Positions 10,732-21,344 of a stretch of DNA of 64,000 nt are shown in pieces. The notes beneath the pieces are model-generated. The model was not told the origin of the DNA. It saw only the letters and a list, made by a program, of their open reading frames with translations, and made no database searches. A program made the translations under genes and the position numbers. Origin of the DNA: Linanthus parryae (lineage: Eukaryota > Streptophyta > Magnoliopsida > Ericales > Polemoniaceae); the NCBI GenBank assembly GCA_023055425.1, contig JALGPY010000003.1, forward strand, positions 16,117,001 to 16,181,000, written 5' to 3'. Every line of letters starts with the position of its first letter. The first letter of the stretch is position 1.

Positions 10732-11540
10732 TCACCGAGGCAATGGTACAAGTGGTTTGACAGCTTCATGTTGAAGATTGGTTACCACAAGTGCGAGTAT
10801 GATTGCTGCGTGTACCACAAAGAGTTGCATGGTGGATCACGTATTTACCTAGTTCTGTATGTGGATGATATTCTGATTGCAACTCGGGATATCAAGGACA
10901 GAGAACTGAAGAGGCCCCTTAGCGCGGAATTTGAGATGAAGGTTCTGGGAGCTGCTCGGAAGATATTGGGAGTTGAGATCTATAGAGATAGGAAGAAGAA
11001 GAAGCTTTCTTATCACAGCAGGGATACATCAAGAAGATCTTGGCAAGATTCGGGATGTTATCAGCTAAAGCTATAGATACTCCTATGGCAACTAACATCA
11101 AGCTAGGAATGTACACCGTTCAGACTGAGGAGGAGAAGGAGTACATGTCCAAGGTTCCATATGCTAGCGCAGTTGGAAGTCTCATGTATGCTATGGTCTG
11201 CATTCGACCGGACATAGCATTCGCTGTTAGTGTGGTTAGTCGTTTTATGGCTCATCCGGGTAGGGACCATTGGCAGGCGGTGAAGCGCATATTCAGGTAC
11301 CTTAAGGGTACGTCAGACATTGGCCTATGTTATGGGGCTAGTGAAAACATCTTGGTAGCTGGTTTCTCGGATGCGGACTATGCAGGGGATATTGATAGTA
11401 GAAGATCAATGACATGCTATGTATTTGCTCTGGGAGCATCTGTTGTGAGTGGGAAGGCGATGCTACAGCCGACGGTGACTTTGTCCACCACGGAGGCGGA
11501 GTATATGGCTATAACGGAAGCAGCGAAGGAGGCAATTTGA
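10732..11540 (+). pseudogene. copia element 2 reverse transcriptase end and RNase H
   Basis: Continuation of the polymerase with the catalytic YVDDILIA (near 10858). The frame shifts near 11010-11030, then reads YIKKILARFGM and the RNase H domain with FSDADYAGD, SRRSMTCYVF and STTEAEYMA. A TGA at 11538-11540 replaces the usual Trp (IWLKG in intact relatives). Confidence 0.87.
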
Positions 11541-11810
11541 CTTAAGGGAATGGTCAATGATCTAGGGCTACACCAAGATCAGGCGATAGTCTACTGTGAT
11601 AGCTTGAGTGCGATTTGCTTGACTAAGGACCAGGTTCATCATGAAAGGACCAAGCATAGCGACGCCAGGTATCATTTTCTGAGAAACGAGAGCAGGATCA
11701 AGGTGAAGAAGGTGGGGACAGCTGACAACCCCGCACATATGTTCACAAAGCCAGTTCCGGAGAGCAAGTTCCAGCATTGTCTTGAATTTCTCAACATATT
11801 GAGCCAGTGA
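11541..11810 (+). pseudogene. copia element 2 RNase H C-terminal end
   Basis: Same frame as the preceding RNase H after the TGA. It carries IVYCDSLSAICLTKD, the histidine-bearing RTKHSDARYHFLR block and the ending ADNPAHMFTKPVP typical of copia polyproteins. It stops at 11808-11810, about 140 bp before the 3' LTR. Confidence 0.88.
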
Positions 11811-11940
11811 GGCCCTTAGGGGCATGTCGAACCTGGCGGGGGTCCAGTGAGTCTCTGTGACGAGAGACATCGGGTGCGGAGAAGACGTAGCTTTTTTTAC
11901 GAGAAGAGGAGCAACTGCTGTTGACGAGATAATTTCAAGT

Positions 11941-11953
11941 CAAGGTGGAGATT
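11941..11953 (+). promoter_or_regulatory. Polypurine tract of copia element 2
   Basis: CAAGGTGGAGATT directly before the 3' LTR start. This is a very common form of the copia polypurine tract. Confidence 0.85.
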
Positions 11954-12298
11954 TGTTGAGTTGGTGCCTTGAATTGGTCAAAGGCTGCCAAACTCTTTGT
12001 TTCTAACTTTGATTAGGAAACATTGGAAGTCAAAGGCGGTGGAGGATTAGTTAGGAAACAAGTTTGTTTCCAAATCGGATTTGGAAACTTTAGGGATAAC
12101 CTAGCACTATATAAAAAAACCTAGCTAGTAGTCACATTATTAGGTATGCAAAACATTCTTGTAGTCTTGTTCCTCTTAATTGAATAAAGGGTGCTTTTCC
12201 GCCGTGGAGGTAGTTAGCAAATATTTTGCTAGCGAACCACGTTAAATTCCGTGTTCTTCTTTATTCGTTCATTGTTCGTGAGGTGGTTTGTCATAACA
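11954..12298 (+). repeat. 3' LTR of copia element 2
   Basis: A 345-bp repeat of 7445-7778 with the same ends and a few small differences, including extra bases near the TATA-downstream region (about 12114-12140). The 3' flank TACTT completes the target-site duplication. Confidence 0.93.
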
Positions 12299-12303
12299 TA
12301 CTT

Positions 12304-13840
12304 ACAGGCCCTTAAGACAAATCCCAAATATATTACAACAGACGAAACATATAACGTCAACATTTACTTTCTAGCTTAGAGATTACAACATCGCCAGCCT
12401 TATTCAGAGGATTCCAAATCCCACTACTCATAGGAGTGTGAAGATCAGATTCACTTCTGACAACGATGACCTATTCAATCCATCAAGACAACTAAACCTT
12501 ATGTGTCGACACCTCTTACTGGTCATCAGTAAAGCCGAGTAGTACTCGTGCCTACATCTAAGTACAATTATGATACTAAAACTTGAAAAGTGGGGATGAG
12601 GAGACCTCCATAGTCACTATCCCTAGACTCGGGCCCAAGGTATACTGAATACCCGTCATAGATGTAACACTTTAATACTGAAAGCATAACTTAAGTATTC
12701 ACTATCCACACATACATATATATTATATATATATATATGCCAGTATGGCTTTGTAAATTTTATACAGTAACATAATATGCATATAACAACTAACATGACG
12801 AATAAATTTGATTTCAGGATCTGTAGAGCTTATTCTCCACTTAAAGAATCTCTACACAATTCAAGTATACTTACTATTAACATTTTCAATTTAAGTGACG
12901 GAGAATGCATATGTAGATGCTATGCTGACTGCCCATCCCAAATTACTATTTTGCCCCTGACACGTAACCACCAGGCCTGACCGTCAAGAATGCATATATA
13001 GATGCTATGCTGACTGCCCATCCCAAATAACTTTTTAATATTGTTAGAACTTGGCCGTCAAGAACATTGTCAAGCTGCAACTTTGGAGCTTGATTTTAAA
13101 AAGTTTAGAGAATGATTTATAAGAAGTAATCACATCAATATTGTAGTACTATCTACGGTGAATATACAAGAGAAACGGGTGTTGAATTTTATCAAATAGT
13201 CAACAAGATATAAGAGTTGCCAGGTGGTTAAAACTTGAGTTTGTTGTTTCACAGCTCAATTGCAGATATTAAGCAAGAAATTGGAATGCTTAGAGATTGA
13301 TCCAGGGAGTCAAGTGAACATAAAACTTGTAGTACCAAATGAGGGGAATAAGGAGCAACAGCTTTCTCCCAAAACTATTAACCGGGAATGAGTTACTAGG
13401 CCTGAAAAGGCCCTATAAATTGGGCTGAAAAGTGACCTACTTAGTAATCAAACTCAATTCGAATCATGATATGGGAAAAATTACTGTCCTAAATGATATC
13501 TAGTTCACCTAATGACTTCAGTGATGCAATTAGAATTGAATTTGGTTAGGATTTGAAAGTTTTGTCCTTTTCTCTGGCAAAATAGTAGTTTCATGTGACT
13601 CAAAACCAAGAATCTGGCGACTGGTTCAATTTCTGGTGAGTTAGGGGCTTCCAAATAACGCCGGGTTCGCCGGAGGGTCGACAACACGATTCCACTATTC
13701 ATTTCCAACTATTCAAAACAAGGGAGGATAATTTGGCTTAAATATGAATTAGCGTTCATACTGATTCTTACCTATTGTGAGATGTATTTACAGGCTGAGG
13801 TGAGTCACCCAGGGGCTGTTGATGTGGTGACACCACACCT
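12304..13840. other. Intergenic DNA, no gene seen
   Basis: About 1.5 kb with no convincing coding region. It contains an AT dinucleotide tract near 12715-12740 and a short duplicated unit (12903-13030, listed separately). Parts near 12304-12700 have the look of old LTR sequence, but I could not tie them to a family. Confidence 0.4.
12903..13030 (+). repeat. Short direct duplication of about 40 bp
   Basis: The block starting GAATGCATATGTAGATGC near 12903 recurs at about 12989 with an A for G change. Both continue through the same CTATGCTGACTGCCCATCCC stretch. The copies are offset by about 87 bp, giving a small imperfect tandem repeat. Confidence 0.75.
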
Positions 13841-13841
13841 A

Positions 13842-14278
13842 GGGCTAGTTTGGGAATGCTATGGCGGTGCTAGAAAGCTGCTGTGTGAAAACACTATAGA
13901 AAAGCTGCTGTGAGTTCTTGATAAAATGTTGTTTGGTAAATATTACGTAAAAGCTGATGTGAAATATTGATATTGTAATTTCGTGTTTGATAAAATTAAC
14001 TGTGAAGTTGTTGTGAGAGGGTAAAATGACAAAAATATATGACACGTGTCATTTCCGTAAAGATAATTGTTGATATTTTAAAAAATTGTTAGGTTTAAAT
14101 CGGTTGTAGATAAATCAATCAAAACACTTTCTGAAAAAATATTTCCCCTCTTGCTTCCTGAAAACCGTTGTGGGACAGCAGAACAGTCTGAAAAAGCAGA
14201 AATTATATTTTTACCAAACAAATTACTTGTAGTGTAATAATGCAGCTGTGCTGACAACAGAAACATCCAGAAACTGAC
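13842..14278. mobile_element. Tourist-like MITE (copy A, degraded right end)
   Basis: Begins GGGCTAGTTTGGGAATGC and is clearly homologous over its whole length to the element at 33650-34095, which has matching inverted ends and TTA flanks. The right end here (around AACATCCAGAAACTGAC) has drifted from the inverted-repeat form. It lies about 470 bp upstream of the VQ gene start, so it could contribute to that promoter. It has no coding capacity. Confidence 0.75.
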
Positions 14279-14746
14279 TATTAGTAACTTGCTCTCTCAC
14301 TTTGAGTTGGGCTTTTAGTTCACAGGGTCGCGAAGTAGTTTGACAACTTCATTCACACCCCATCACTGGTCTGAAATTCCAATTCACCACCCAATGCTCT
14401 CTTACCAATTGGACTGTTTCTCCAACTCATTACCCCACCTCCGATCTTCCTCACGTGTATCCCACTCTCCACCCAACAGCCAATAAAAAACCTCCAACAC
14501 CCAGCGCGTGAGAAACACTCACTTTCAAACTAATGAGCTTGCAAGAGTTTAAGACCAAAACCCTACAGTATATATACTCATTTTACCAACCCAAAGAAAA
14601 CTAAACAAGAGAGAGACATTGCTAAAGGCCAAAGACCTCTCATCACATTTCCTTCTTGTTAGTTCCTTCTTCTCTTCACACTCCCCCATCATCTCTCCCT
14701 CTCTCTAAAAACCTCTTCTCTTCTTTCTCTCTCTAGACCTCTTCCA
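14279..14746 (+). promoter_or_regulatory. Promoter and 5' leader of the VQ-motif gene
   Basis: Contains a CACGTG G-box core near 14452-14457, a CCAAT-type sequence near 14480 and a TATA box in AGTATATATACT (14567-14578). A CT-rich leader runs up to the ATG at 14747. From the TATA position, transcription probably starts near 14600, giving a 5' leader of roughly 140 bases. The G-box is a known site for bZIP/bHLH factors; its use here is inferred. Confidence 0.6.
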
Positions 14747-15424
14747 ATGGAGAAGAGCTCAATTTTCCAAGAAAACCAAAACCCATCTCCAAACAGCACT
14801 AGCTCTAGCAGCACCACCACCAACAGCAATGGTTTCCACCACCCATCACCACCAACACCACCACCCACCACCACCACTCCAAAACCCATCACCAGATCCG
14901 ATCCGAATAGCCCCTACCCGACCACCTTCGTCCAAGCGGACACCAATTCCTTCAAACAAGTCGTCCAAATGCTCACCGGATCCTCCGACACCGCCAAGAA
15001 CGCCGCCGCGACCCGACCCGACCCGCATCGAAACCCGATTCCGCCAATCACGACCCGACCCAAGAAACAGCCCTCTTCGAAGCTGTACGAGAGGAGGAAC
15101 AGCATGAAGAACTTCAAGATCGTTCCTCTAGTACCCGGGATCGTACACGGGTCGGAGTTCTCGCCCCGGAGACCCGCTACGCCGGAGATCCTGTCCCCGA
15201 GTATACTGAATTTCCCTTCTCTGGTGCTCAGCCCGGTTACGCCGCTCATACCCGACCCGTTTAACAGGTCGTCGCCGTTGTGCGATGCGGAGGCTGAGAA
15301 GCAAGCGATCGCCGAGAAGGGTTTCTATTTTCATCGCTCGCCGGCGAATACTCCGAGAGATGCGGAGCCTAGGCTGTTGCCCCTGTTTCCGGTGACTTCG
15401 CCGCGAGTTTCAGGTTCTTCTTGA
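14747..15424 (+). CDS. VQ4: VQ-motif protein, VQ4-like (MAPK-substrate type)
   Basis: A 225-aa intronless protein. A Ser/Pro/Thr-rich N-terminus (1-58) is followed by PYPTTFVQADTNSF and the VQ motif FKQVVQMLTG (69-78). Then come a basic block LYERRNSMKNFKI (113-125) and several SP/TP sites in conserved segments (about 148-171), ending in RLLPLFPVTSPRVSGSS. This layout matches Arabidopsis VQ4 and its close relatives, which bind WRKY factors through the VQ motif and are phosphorylated by MPK3/MPK6 in immune signalling. The length is near that of the family, and being intronless is usual for VQ genes. No signal peptide or membrane segment is seen, and it should be nuclear. The gene is complete, with an ATG after a CT-rich leader and a TGA at the end. 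Assignment to the VQ4 subgroup is by remembered resemblance. Confidence 0.9.
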   Translation: MEKSSIFQENQNPSPNSTSSSSTTTNSNGFHHPSPPTPPPTTTTPKPITRSDPNSPYPTTFVQADTNSFKQVVQMLTGSSDTAKNAAATRPDPHRNPIPPITTRPKKQPSSKLYERRNSMKNFKIVPLVPGIVHGSEFSPRRPATPEILSPSILNFPSLVLSPVTPLIPDPFNRSSPLCDAEAEKQAIAEKGFYFHRSPANTPRDAEPRLLPLFPVTSPRVSGSS

Positions 15425-16321
15425 AGTGAACTTAATTGTGTACAATAATAACTATCCAAATTTTAAATCTATTTTATAGAGATGATAATGAGTTTGATGT
15501 TGCAAAATTGTGACTGTTGATGTTGTTAGATATATGTATGCATGTAAATGGTGGATTTGGAATTGAGAAATGAGATGCCATTTTTGCAGTTTCCTTTTTT
15601 TTTTTTTTTTTTTTTTTGTAGTTTCAAGTTGATCTAATTAAAAAGAGAAGATTGCTTTGGGGACTTTTGACTTCTCTATGGAATACTTTTCTTTTTGGGC
15701 AAATGAGGAAGAAGATAGATAGATACTTCCTCTATATTATTCCACGCCTGATGAAGTACCAATGACAGCTCTGTTTCCACATTTAATAAAATAGTGCATT
15801 TCAACATCTTCACCAATGTTGCCTGTTTAGTCAATCATCATTTCATTTAGAGCTTCTAAGACTTTGACATCTCTTTGGACGAGGTTAATTAAGAAATTTG
15901 AGATTTTAAATTTTAAGTTAACGGTACAATCTCTCAATCACTCATTCAAGTAATTTACGATCCCATAATCTTAATTTTTGCCGAACTCATAATCTTAATG
16001 AAACTCCTCCATACAAGGCAAATATTTATGTTGCAACTCATATAGAGTGTCTAGGCACAAAGTGCCCAAAGGGCCGGGCATCCCAATGCCGGTCACAGGT
16101 CACAGTACTGCTCAAAAGTAACTAATATGGATGTAAGCAAATGCCTAAAGTTACGCGAATAATTTTAATCTTAAAGCTCTTACTCGTTTATTACGCATTT
16201 ATTCATTTTGTGCTTGAACAACTTATTTGTCATCTTATTGAATTCTTTGACTCGTAATCCAATGTGGTATATGTTTGTTGACTGTCCGATACACGCTCTA
16301 TGAGACGTAATACTATTGATT

Positions 16322-16419
16322 TTGCTATTATCGGGCACCAAAAATAGACAACCGTTACTACATTATTAGTGTGCGGTGTCTGTAGCGGTTACTATAGTGT
16401 TGGTGCCCAATACCAATAA
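16322..16419. repeat. Short inverted repeat (possible MITE)
   Basis: GGGCACCAA (16333-16341) pairs with TTGGTGCCC (16400-16408). The flanking AACCGTTACTAC and GTAGCGGTTACT also pair with mismatches, giving a hairpin of about 98 bp. No target-site duplication was confirmed. Confidence 0.5.
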
Positions 16420-17491
16420 GATAAATCTTTCTTGAGGATTATATGTTAGAAATAATTTTTATAATACATGTATCGCACTTTCAGAGAGTATATACCTCAG
16501 CAGGTTACATGGCAAACAAAAATTTCTCCTTATTTTGTGAAGTAGATTGCTTCAGCTTCAAAACAAGCTTTTCTAGGCATGTTATTTAGTGACGCAGTTT
16601 AGAGAGGAGGTGGGTTGGGGTTTGCTGTCAACTGCAAGGAAAGAGTAAGGAGGAAATGGGAAGGAATCTTGACCTTTGTATGGAGTTTCTTAATTTAAGG
16701 AAAGATGCCAAGAAGTGGGAGGGAGGCACACCAATATGTGCTTGATTTGTAAGCACTCAAATTGGTAATGCGAGTACTTAATATTATCATTTCACTTTTG
16801 ATATCATGCCTTTATATAACACTTGTTTTAGTGAGTGCATTGTATTTACTATTAATAACTCAAATATGAATCCGTAAAAAGAAATTGAAGTTTTTAGTTT
16901 TAAAATCTAGGGCAATATTAAGTTCTCAACCCACACAAAGAGACCAATTTGCATAGGCTACTGCAACCTAAAAGTTATAATTACTATCGTGCAATTTATG
17001 TTCACATTTAGGTTAGTGGTCGCGCTGATAACAAGCGTTTATAATTACAAATTTTCACATATGAAGACGCGCTTAGACAATTCCCTGTCTCGTGTTACAA
17101 CTGGAGTTTATAGACTAAATCTACTTAAGGATGGAGCATGTCATGGTGGCGGACACACAGGGGGGTTAAGGTGGTACAGCCCCTCCAGAATTTTTTTTAA
17201 AACAAAATGGAAAACAGAAACTGAGTTTTGTTAATCACATGCGAGGAATGCTAAAAATGAAAACAAATGGGCCAGAAAGCAAATAACAAAAGATATCAAG
17301 GTCGTGTGTCAGCCAATGAGATGCTGCCACGACATCTATCATGGCTAATGAAGACTAATCAGAAAGGAGTAACGAACATGCTAATGATGATCCGACATCG
17401 TTCCACTTAAGAAGTTTAGAACATCTGAACGTTGTGATCCAGCGACAGCTGCTTCAGCTGAGAAGTCGATCGAACGACAGCTGTTTGAAGA

Positions 17492-17495
<4 letters not shown>

Positions 17496-17539
<44 letters not shown>
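17496..17539. repeat. Poly-T run of 44 bases
   Basis: An unbroken run of 44 T in an otherwise mixed sequence. It may be the poly(A) tail of a minus-strand retroposon. I could not identify the body to its right. Confidence 0.8.
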
Positions 17540-17540
<1 letters not shown>

Positions 17541-18050
17541 ACGAAGAATTACTGTTCATTTGGTTAATACTACAAGTCTACAACTATAAAAAATAATATT
17601 TTTAAAATATTATGTAATTAGGCCCCCTAAAATGAATTCAACTTGGGCTCTTAAAAATAACTTTAGACAATTTTAGACAATTTGTTCTACACTTCTAATC
17701 ATAAAAACCAATGTTAGACAATTTGTGAACATAATTAAAAGTACCCGCTATACTGCTAGATTTTCTTTAAAGTAAAATTGCAATATTTTAGCATAGATTA
17801 GATTAGGGTTCTTACTCGGCTAAAATCCTGCATCTGAGCATGTCGTAAGAAAAACATTTTCTTTTCTTGAAACTAATTATGATCAGATACATTTGAGATG
17901 AATTGCGGGAGATGCTTTGGTTAACAGGAATACTATCCTTTTAAGTAATGTGTTGCTAACAAATTTAAGAAAGATCTAAAAAATGGTTGTGATCGGCTAA
18001 TGGCGAGCTCTAATCAAGTCGTAGTTTATCACATCTTTCCTAGCATACAA

Positions 18051-18160
18051 TTTTTTTTTTCTTTTTTTTTTAGAATTATATCATTTTACATAGGCGGTTC
18101 GAACTTAGAACCTCATGCATCAACTTCAAAAGCTCTACCACTGAGTTAATACCCATTTAC
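18051..18160 (-). mobile_element. tRNA-derived SINE-like sequence (copy 1)
   Basis: Read on the minus strand it has an A-box-like TAACTCAGTGGTAGAGC and a B-box-like GGTTCTAAGTTCGAACC, about 30 bases apart, followed by an A-rich tail (the T runs at 18051-18071). This is the layout of plant tRNA-derived SINEs with internal pol III promoter boxes. It shares the central GCATGAGGTT with the copy at 19485-19580. It is not a functional tRNA: the stems do not close and no CCA-side acceptor is seen. Confidence 0.6.
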
Positions 18161-18813
18161 AAAATAATGAATTACTTAGAAAATTTGCCTGGAAACATCA
18201 TTAAACATTTGAATTTGATCTCTTGAAATGATTAATAGACTTGACCAAGTTGGCCACATTAATGGGGACTTCAGTACAAGTTCAAAATTCTTTAACAACC
18301 ATTGAAAACAAGGAGTCTCTCTTCTTTGACCCGAAAGAGACCCCAAAACAAAGGAAACCCATTTGGGAAAGAGACATGGGAAAGTGAGTGGGAAAGAGAA
18401 GTAAGAACTTGGAGTATACATGAAATATTCAACGAACCCGACAATAAGAGAATTAATTCTTGTGAACTGTAGAGATAACGGTAGCGAGTTTTCTTCACCT
18501 AACAAAGAATTTTCTTGTAGCCGCTATCTCGCAGTTTGATTCCATAACGTCATGATTAAAACAGATTCATTATTTATCAGTTGTATCAAACTCTGTTGGA
18601 AGTGAAATTGTGCAAATGGGAAAGGCATGAAACAAGGTGGCGGGGATTAGCTTTTCTTGTTTCCCTTTGTCGTCTGTCTTCGTTCCGTTTGCTTTCAACT
18701 TTTATAATTTGCTTTTAGACTTTTGAGTCTTCACCGTTGGTGGGTGATCATTTATGGTGACGACTGAAACCCTCACCTGCACGGCAACGTTTAGTTACTT
18801 AACAATAACCACG
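18161..18813. other. Intergenic DNA, no gene seen
   Basis: About 650 bp with a 109-codon minus-strand frame (18176-18505) that shows no recognisable domain and overlaps another open frame. I treat it as non-coding. Confidence 0.4.
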
Positions 18814-18821
18814 TGAGTATT

Positions 18822-19089
18822 CAGGGCCGGCCCATCCACTAGCCGGATTAGGTGTTCGCCTACGGCTCTCCAATTTCAAAGGACTCTGTAATATTCTTTC
18901 AGAAGTGGTGGGTAAGATTTTATATCCCCACATTTTGTTACCGGTTACAAACTCGAACTATTAGTAAAACGCGGGGTATATGTCCCTGTATAGCTGAGTA
19001 TGTCTTTTTATTTTCAGTTATACTTAAGATAAAAGGGACATAACTTTCAATTATCGCCTGGGGCCCATGAAAGTCTAGGGCCGACCCTG
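18822..19089. mobile_element. hAT-like MITE with perfect 8-bp TSD
   Basis: A 268-bp element with terminal inverted repeats CAGGGCCGGCCC and GGGCCGACCCTG. It is flanked by a perfect 8-bp duplication TGAGTATT (18814-18821 and 19090-19097). An 8-bp duplication and CAGGG ends are diagnostic of hAT-superfamily elements. It has no coding capacity, so it depended on a transposase in trans. Confidence 0.9.
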
Positions 19090-19389
19090 TGAGTATTGCA
19101 ACATAAGGTTTCACATAATCACAGATGACCTAGAGAAATGCAAGTGAGAATGTAAACAATTTTTACATGACATGCTTTCCTCCAATAATTTGTTTCGGTT
19201 TACTTAGTCCCTTGGTTGACAATTAGAAGTTATTTTAAAGAACCTACTCGGAAGGTAGGGTGGCATTACCCTGCGTATATTAAAATCGGACTCTCAACCT
19301 GTAAAAAAGTAAGGAAACATAAACCTTATCCATCATACATAAACGAACAAATGCCGCTAATGCAAAGAAGAAAAAAACATAACTATTGA

Positions 19390-19808
19390 GGCTGTTTGAA
19401 TGAGCTGAAATAAGTGAGAGGTTGAGCTTAAAAGTTCTTTAATCTGTAGAGTTTGGATGCGGTAGATTATTCTAGATTATTGGTAAAAAATAAATTTTAT
19501 TGAGATAGTGAGGCTCGAACTCCTAACCTCATGCAGAGGTTTAAAAGCTTTACAGTTGAGCTAACACAAATCCGCATAAAAGATGTACAGCAATTACCCT
19601 AAAAGGTCCGGAATTTACCAAAAAAATCCGGAATTCCCCTAATAAAACCGGAGTTCCGGCTGAAAATCCGGAAATCCGGATTTAAAGTCGGAATTCAGGA
19701 ACTTTTACCGGAAATTCAGAATTCATTTGAGTTTTGAGAGGTTTGACCAATTATGTTAGATTTTTGACTTTTAATTTCATCTCTGCTTACTCTCGTCCAA
19801 ACAAGGCC
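19390..19808. mobile_element. Small TIR element with GGC...GTTTG ends
   Basis: Starts GGCTGTTTGAATG and ends TCCAAACAAGGCC, which reads GGCCTTGTTTGGA in reverse complement, an imperfect inverted repeat. Flanks share ATTG (19385-19388 and 19809-19812). It contains a SINE-like stretch and a cluster of CCGGAA motifs. The superfamily is uncertain. Confidence 0.5.
19485..19580 (-). mobile_element. tRNA-derived SINE-like sequence (copy 2)
   Basis: On the minus strand an A-box-like TAGCTCAACTGTAAAGC and a B-box-like GGAGTTCGAGCC are spaced as in copy 1 and share GCATGAGGTT with it. An A/T-rich stretch follows. It lies within the TIR element at 19390-19808. Confidence 0.5.
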
Positions 19809-20029
19809 ATTGTAAAAAAAGGCATGCGATCACATCAAATTTACAATCGTGTTTGGCCTTGAAACATCTTGTGCTAGCTCATTCCTTATCTACCAAAACA
19901 GAAGCCTATTTTTTTATTTCCCGACCGACGCACTTTTATGATAGCCTATTCAACCTTGCCTTCCTCTGCTTTATTTCGACATAACTTTTTTTATTTGCAC
20001 CAATGTATCTTCTTCATTTGTTCAGATCC

Positions 20030-20340
20030 TCTCTACCAGTAAGTCGTTGCTTTGCTCTGAATGTCCAGGCACATAGTTGAGGGCAGCATGAAACACCTCA
20101 TCACATATGTTGGGATGTCTTGAACCACCGCTTTCATGAGAATCGCCCTTCCAGCATAGCTTAGACGTTTCTCTTTCCATCCTTGAAATTACTTTACCAC
20201 GCGCTCCTAAATATAGGAAAAGAGAGCATTTTGTTTCTGGCCACAGTAGTAAGCAACCTCAGATATTTCGAGTTACCTGAGGCAAATGAGATTTGGAGCA
20301 GCCCATCAATATTCATCCTCCTATGATCATCAAGCCTTAG
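20030..20340 (-). pseudogene. LINE reverse-transcriptase fragment (minus strand)
   Basis: Minus-strand translation gives, with breaks, GWKEKRLSYAGRAILMKAVV followed by IPTYVMRCFMLPSTMC, preceded by a stretch with GNSKYLRLLTTVARNK. This is the conserved region just C-terminal to the RT domain of plant L1-type LINEs (the YAGRxxLIKxVxxAIPTY block). The frame has stops and no ends are visible, so this is a short dead fragment. Confidence 0.75.
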
Positions 20341-21008
20341 CTTTACTACGTTGTTTTACTAAGTGAGTTAGTTACTAATCAGCACTGCTATTGGTCCAGC
20401 TGTTGATGAGGTTTATGGATTTACCCCCTTTTCCGAACAAAACAACCATTTGAAGTTTTTCCTTTTCCCTCTCGTTTTCTCTCTGCAAATTTTTTCATCT
20501 TTCTTCTCTTGGTCGCCTTTCATGGCGAAGTCTGGTTTCTAGGGTTTGTTTTCTACAGATTCAGTTACTTTAATAACATCATATCCAAATTTGCATAGAG
20601 AATTTGTACGCATATGGAGGTGATGCATTCTGTCTAACCATTCATGACTTCTGTTGCATTTAGTTTAAGACAAACACGAAACTAAATAAGTTAATGTTTT
20701 TTGGTACGCACACCATAATGTAGCAACTCGCGCGTGATGCTGATCGAACAATTGGTTGTAAAATAAATCCATTTTGGTTAATAATGATGAAATCATACTT
20801 TGTGGGATATAAGGATGAAAGAAACATGAGATCCTTTTTAATCACAACAGATATCTGACCTTTACACCACAAATTTTTACATCAAGAACAATAACGAAAA
20901 TATATATAACAGGCTTGTGGCTACGAAATAACAATTTTTTTATACAGAGTAGCAGTAGCGCACACAAATATTGTCTTGAGACAGAAACCGAATACTGTGT
21001 CATCTTCG
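20341..21008. other. Intergenic DNA with gene-leader-like stretch
   Basis: 20460-20560 looks like a plant 5' leader (CT-rich, then ATGGCGAAG), but the frame ends after six codons (MAKSGF). It could be a lost gene start or chance. The rest is AT-rich and would be the 3' side of the RALF-like gene. Confidence 0.35.
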
Positions 21009-21344
21009 TCATACGCTGCTAAATCCCACAGGACAATCGTAGTATGACTTTCCGCGATGGTGGCATGGAATGTGGTCTCTCTGGAAGGCTCTGATGCTGG
21101 TCAGCTTATGAGTATGAGCAAGCTTTCGCTTGGGCTGCCTCGATTGGGCCCCCATGACATGGACCGGGCCTTCATTGCCCGTGCATTCACCAGTCACAGG
21201 ATGAACATTTCCCTTGCTGACGGCGGCAGCGGCACCATCACCACCATCAGGCACCCCGGCGGCAGAGGCTGCTGATGGTGGTGACGATCCAACCACCACC
21301 AGAGTTAAGGTGAGGAGAAGGGTCATCCATTTACGAAAACCCAT
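21009..21344 (-). CDS. Small secreted RALF-like peptide precursor
   Basis: A 111-aa protein with a start codon followed by a clear signal peptide (MGFRKWMTLLLTLTLVVVGS, then small residues). Next comes a Gly/Ala-rich pro-region with one Cys (54), then a dibasic-type RKLA and a C-terminal block AFQRDHIPCHHRGKSYYDC (86-104). That block resembles the RALF core (ALxRNxxPCxxRGxSYYNC). RALF peptides are secreted and sensed by CrRLK1L receptor kinases such as FERONIA to control cell-wall growth and alkalinisation. Here the protein ends seven residues after the second core Cys (PVGFSSV), so the usual second disulfide pair is missing. Two-Cys RALF relatives are known, but truncation by a stop is also possible. 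The class is judged from the motif alone. The upstream leader is CT-rich on the coding strand. Confidence 0.65.
   Translation of the reverse strand: MGFRKWMTLLLTLTLVVVGSSPPSAASAAGVPDGGDGAAAAVSKGNVHPVTGECTGNEGPVHVMGAQSRQPKRKLAHTHKLTSIRAFQRDHIPCHHRGKSYYDCPVGFSSV

Larger units (their letters stand above)
7445..12298 (+). mobile_element. Ty1/copia LTR retrotransposon (element 2), inactivated
   Basis: A 4854-bp element with LTRs at 7445-7778 and 11954-12298 (TGTTGAG...CATAACA). Perfect 5-bp target-site duplications TACTT lie at 7440-7444 and 12299-12303. It has a TGGTATCAGAGC primer site and a polypurine tract CAAGGTGGAGATT. The gag and integrase resemble the Tork (Tnt1/Tto1) group in my reading, but I could not test this. 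The coding region has at least two frameshift-type lesions, two in-frame stops, a lost zinc-knuckle cysteine and a missing integrase segment, so it cannot move on its own. Confidence 0.96.
15425..18050. other. Intergenic DNA downstream of the VQ gene
   Basis: About 2.6 kb with no gene seen. It holds poly-T runs near 15594-15617 and 17496-17539, and a small hairpin near 16322-16419. The GGGGGG-rich stretch near 17158 and the CCCCCT near 17622 resemble worn transposon ends, but I could not define an element. Confidence 0.4.

Noticed and set aside
14829..15334. Alternative frames on both strands over the VQ gene
   Set aside because: They arise from the proline/serine-rich codons of the real protein, and none has a recognisable domain.
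18093..18149. Possible tRNA gene (A-box and B-box present)
   Set aside because: No acceptor stem or proper anticodon stem can be formed, and an A-rich tail follows. SINE is the better reading.
20518..20545. ATGGCGAAG after a CT-rich leader as a gene start
   Set aside because: The frame stops after six codons and nothing downstream looks coding.
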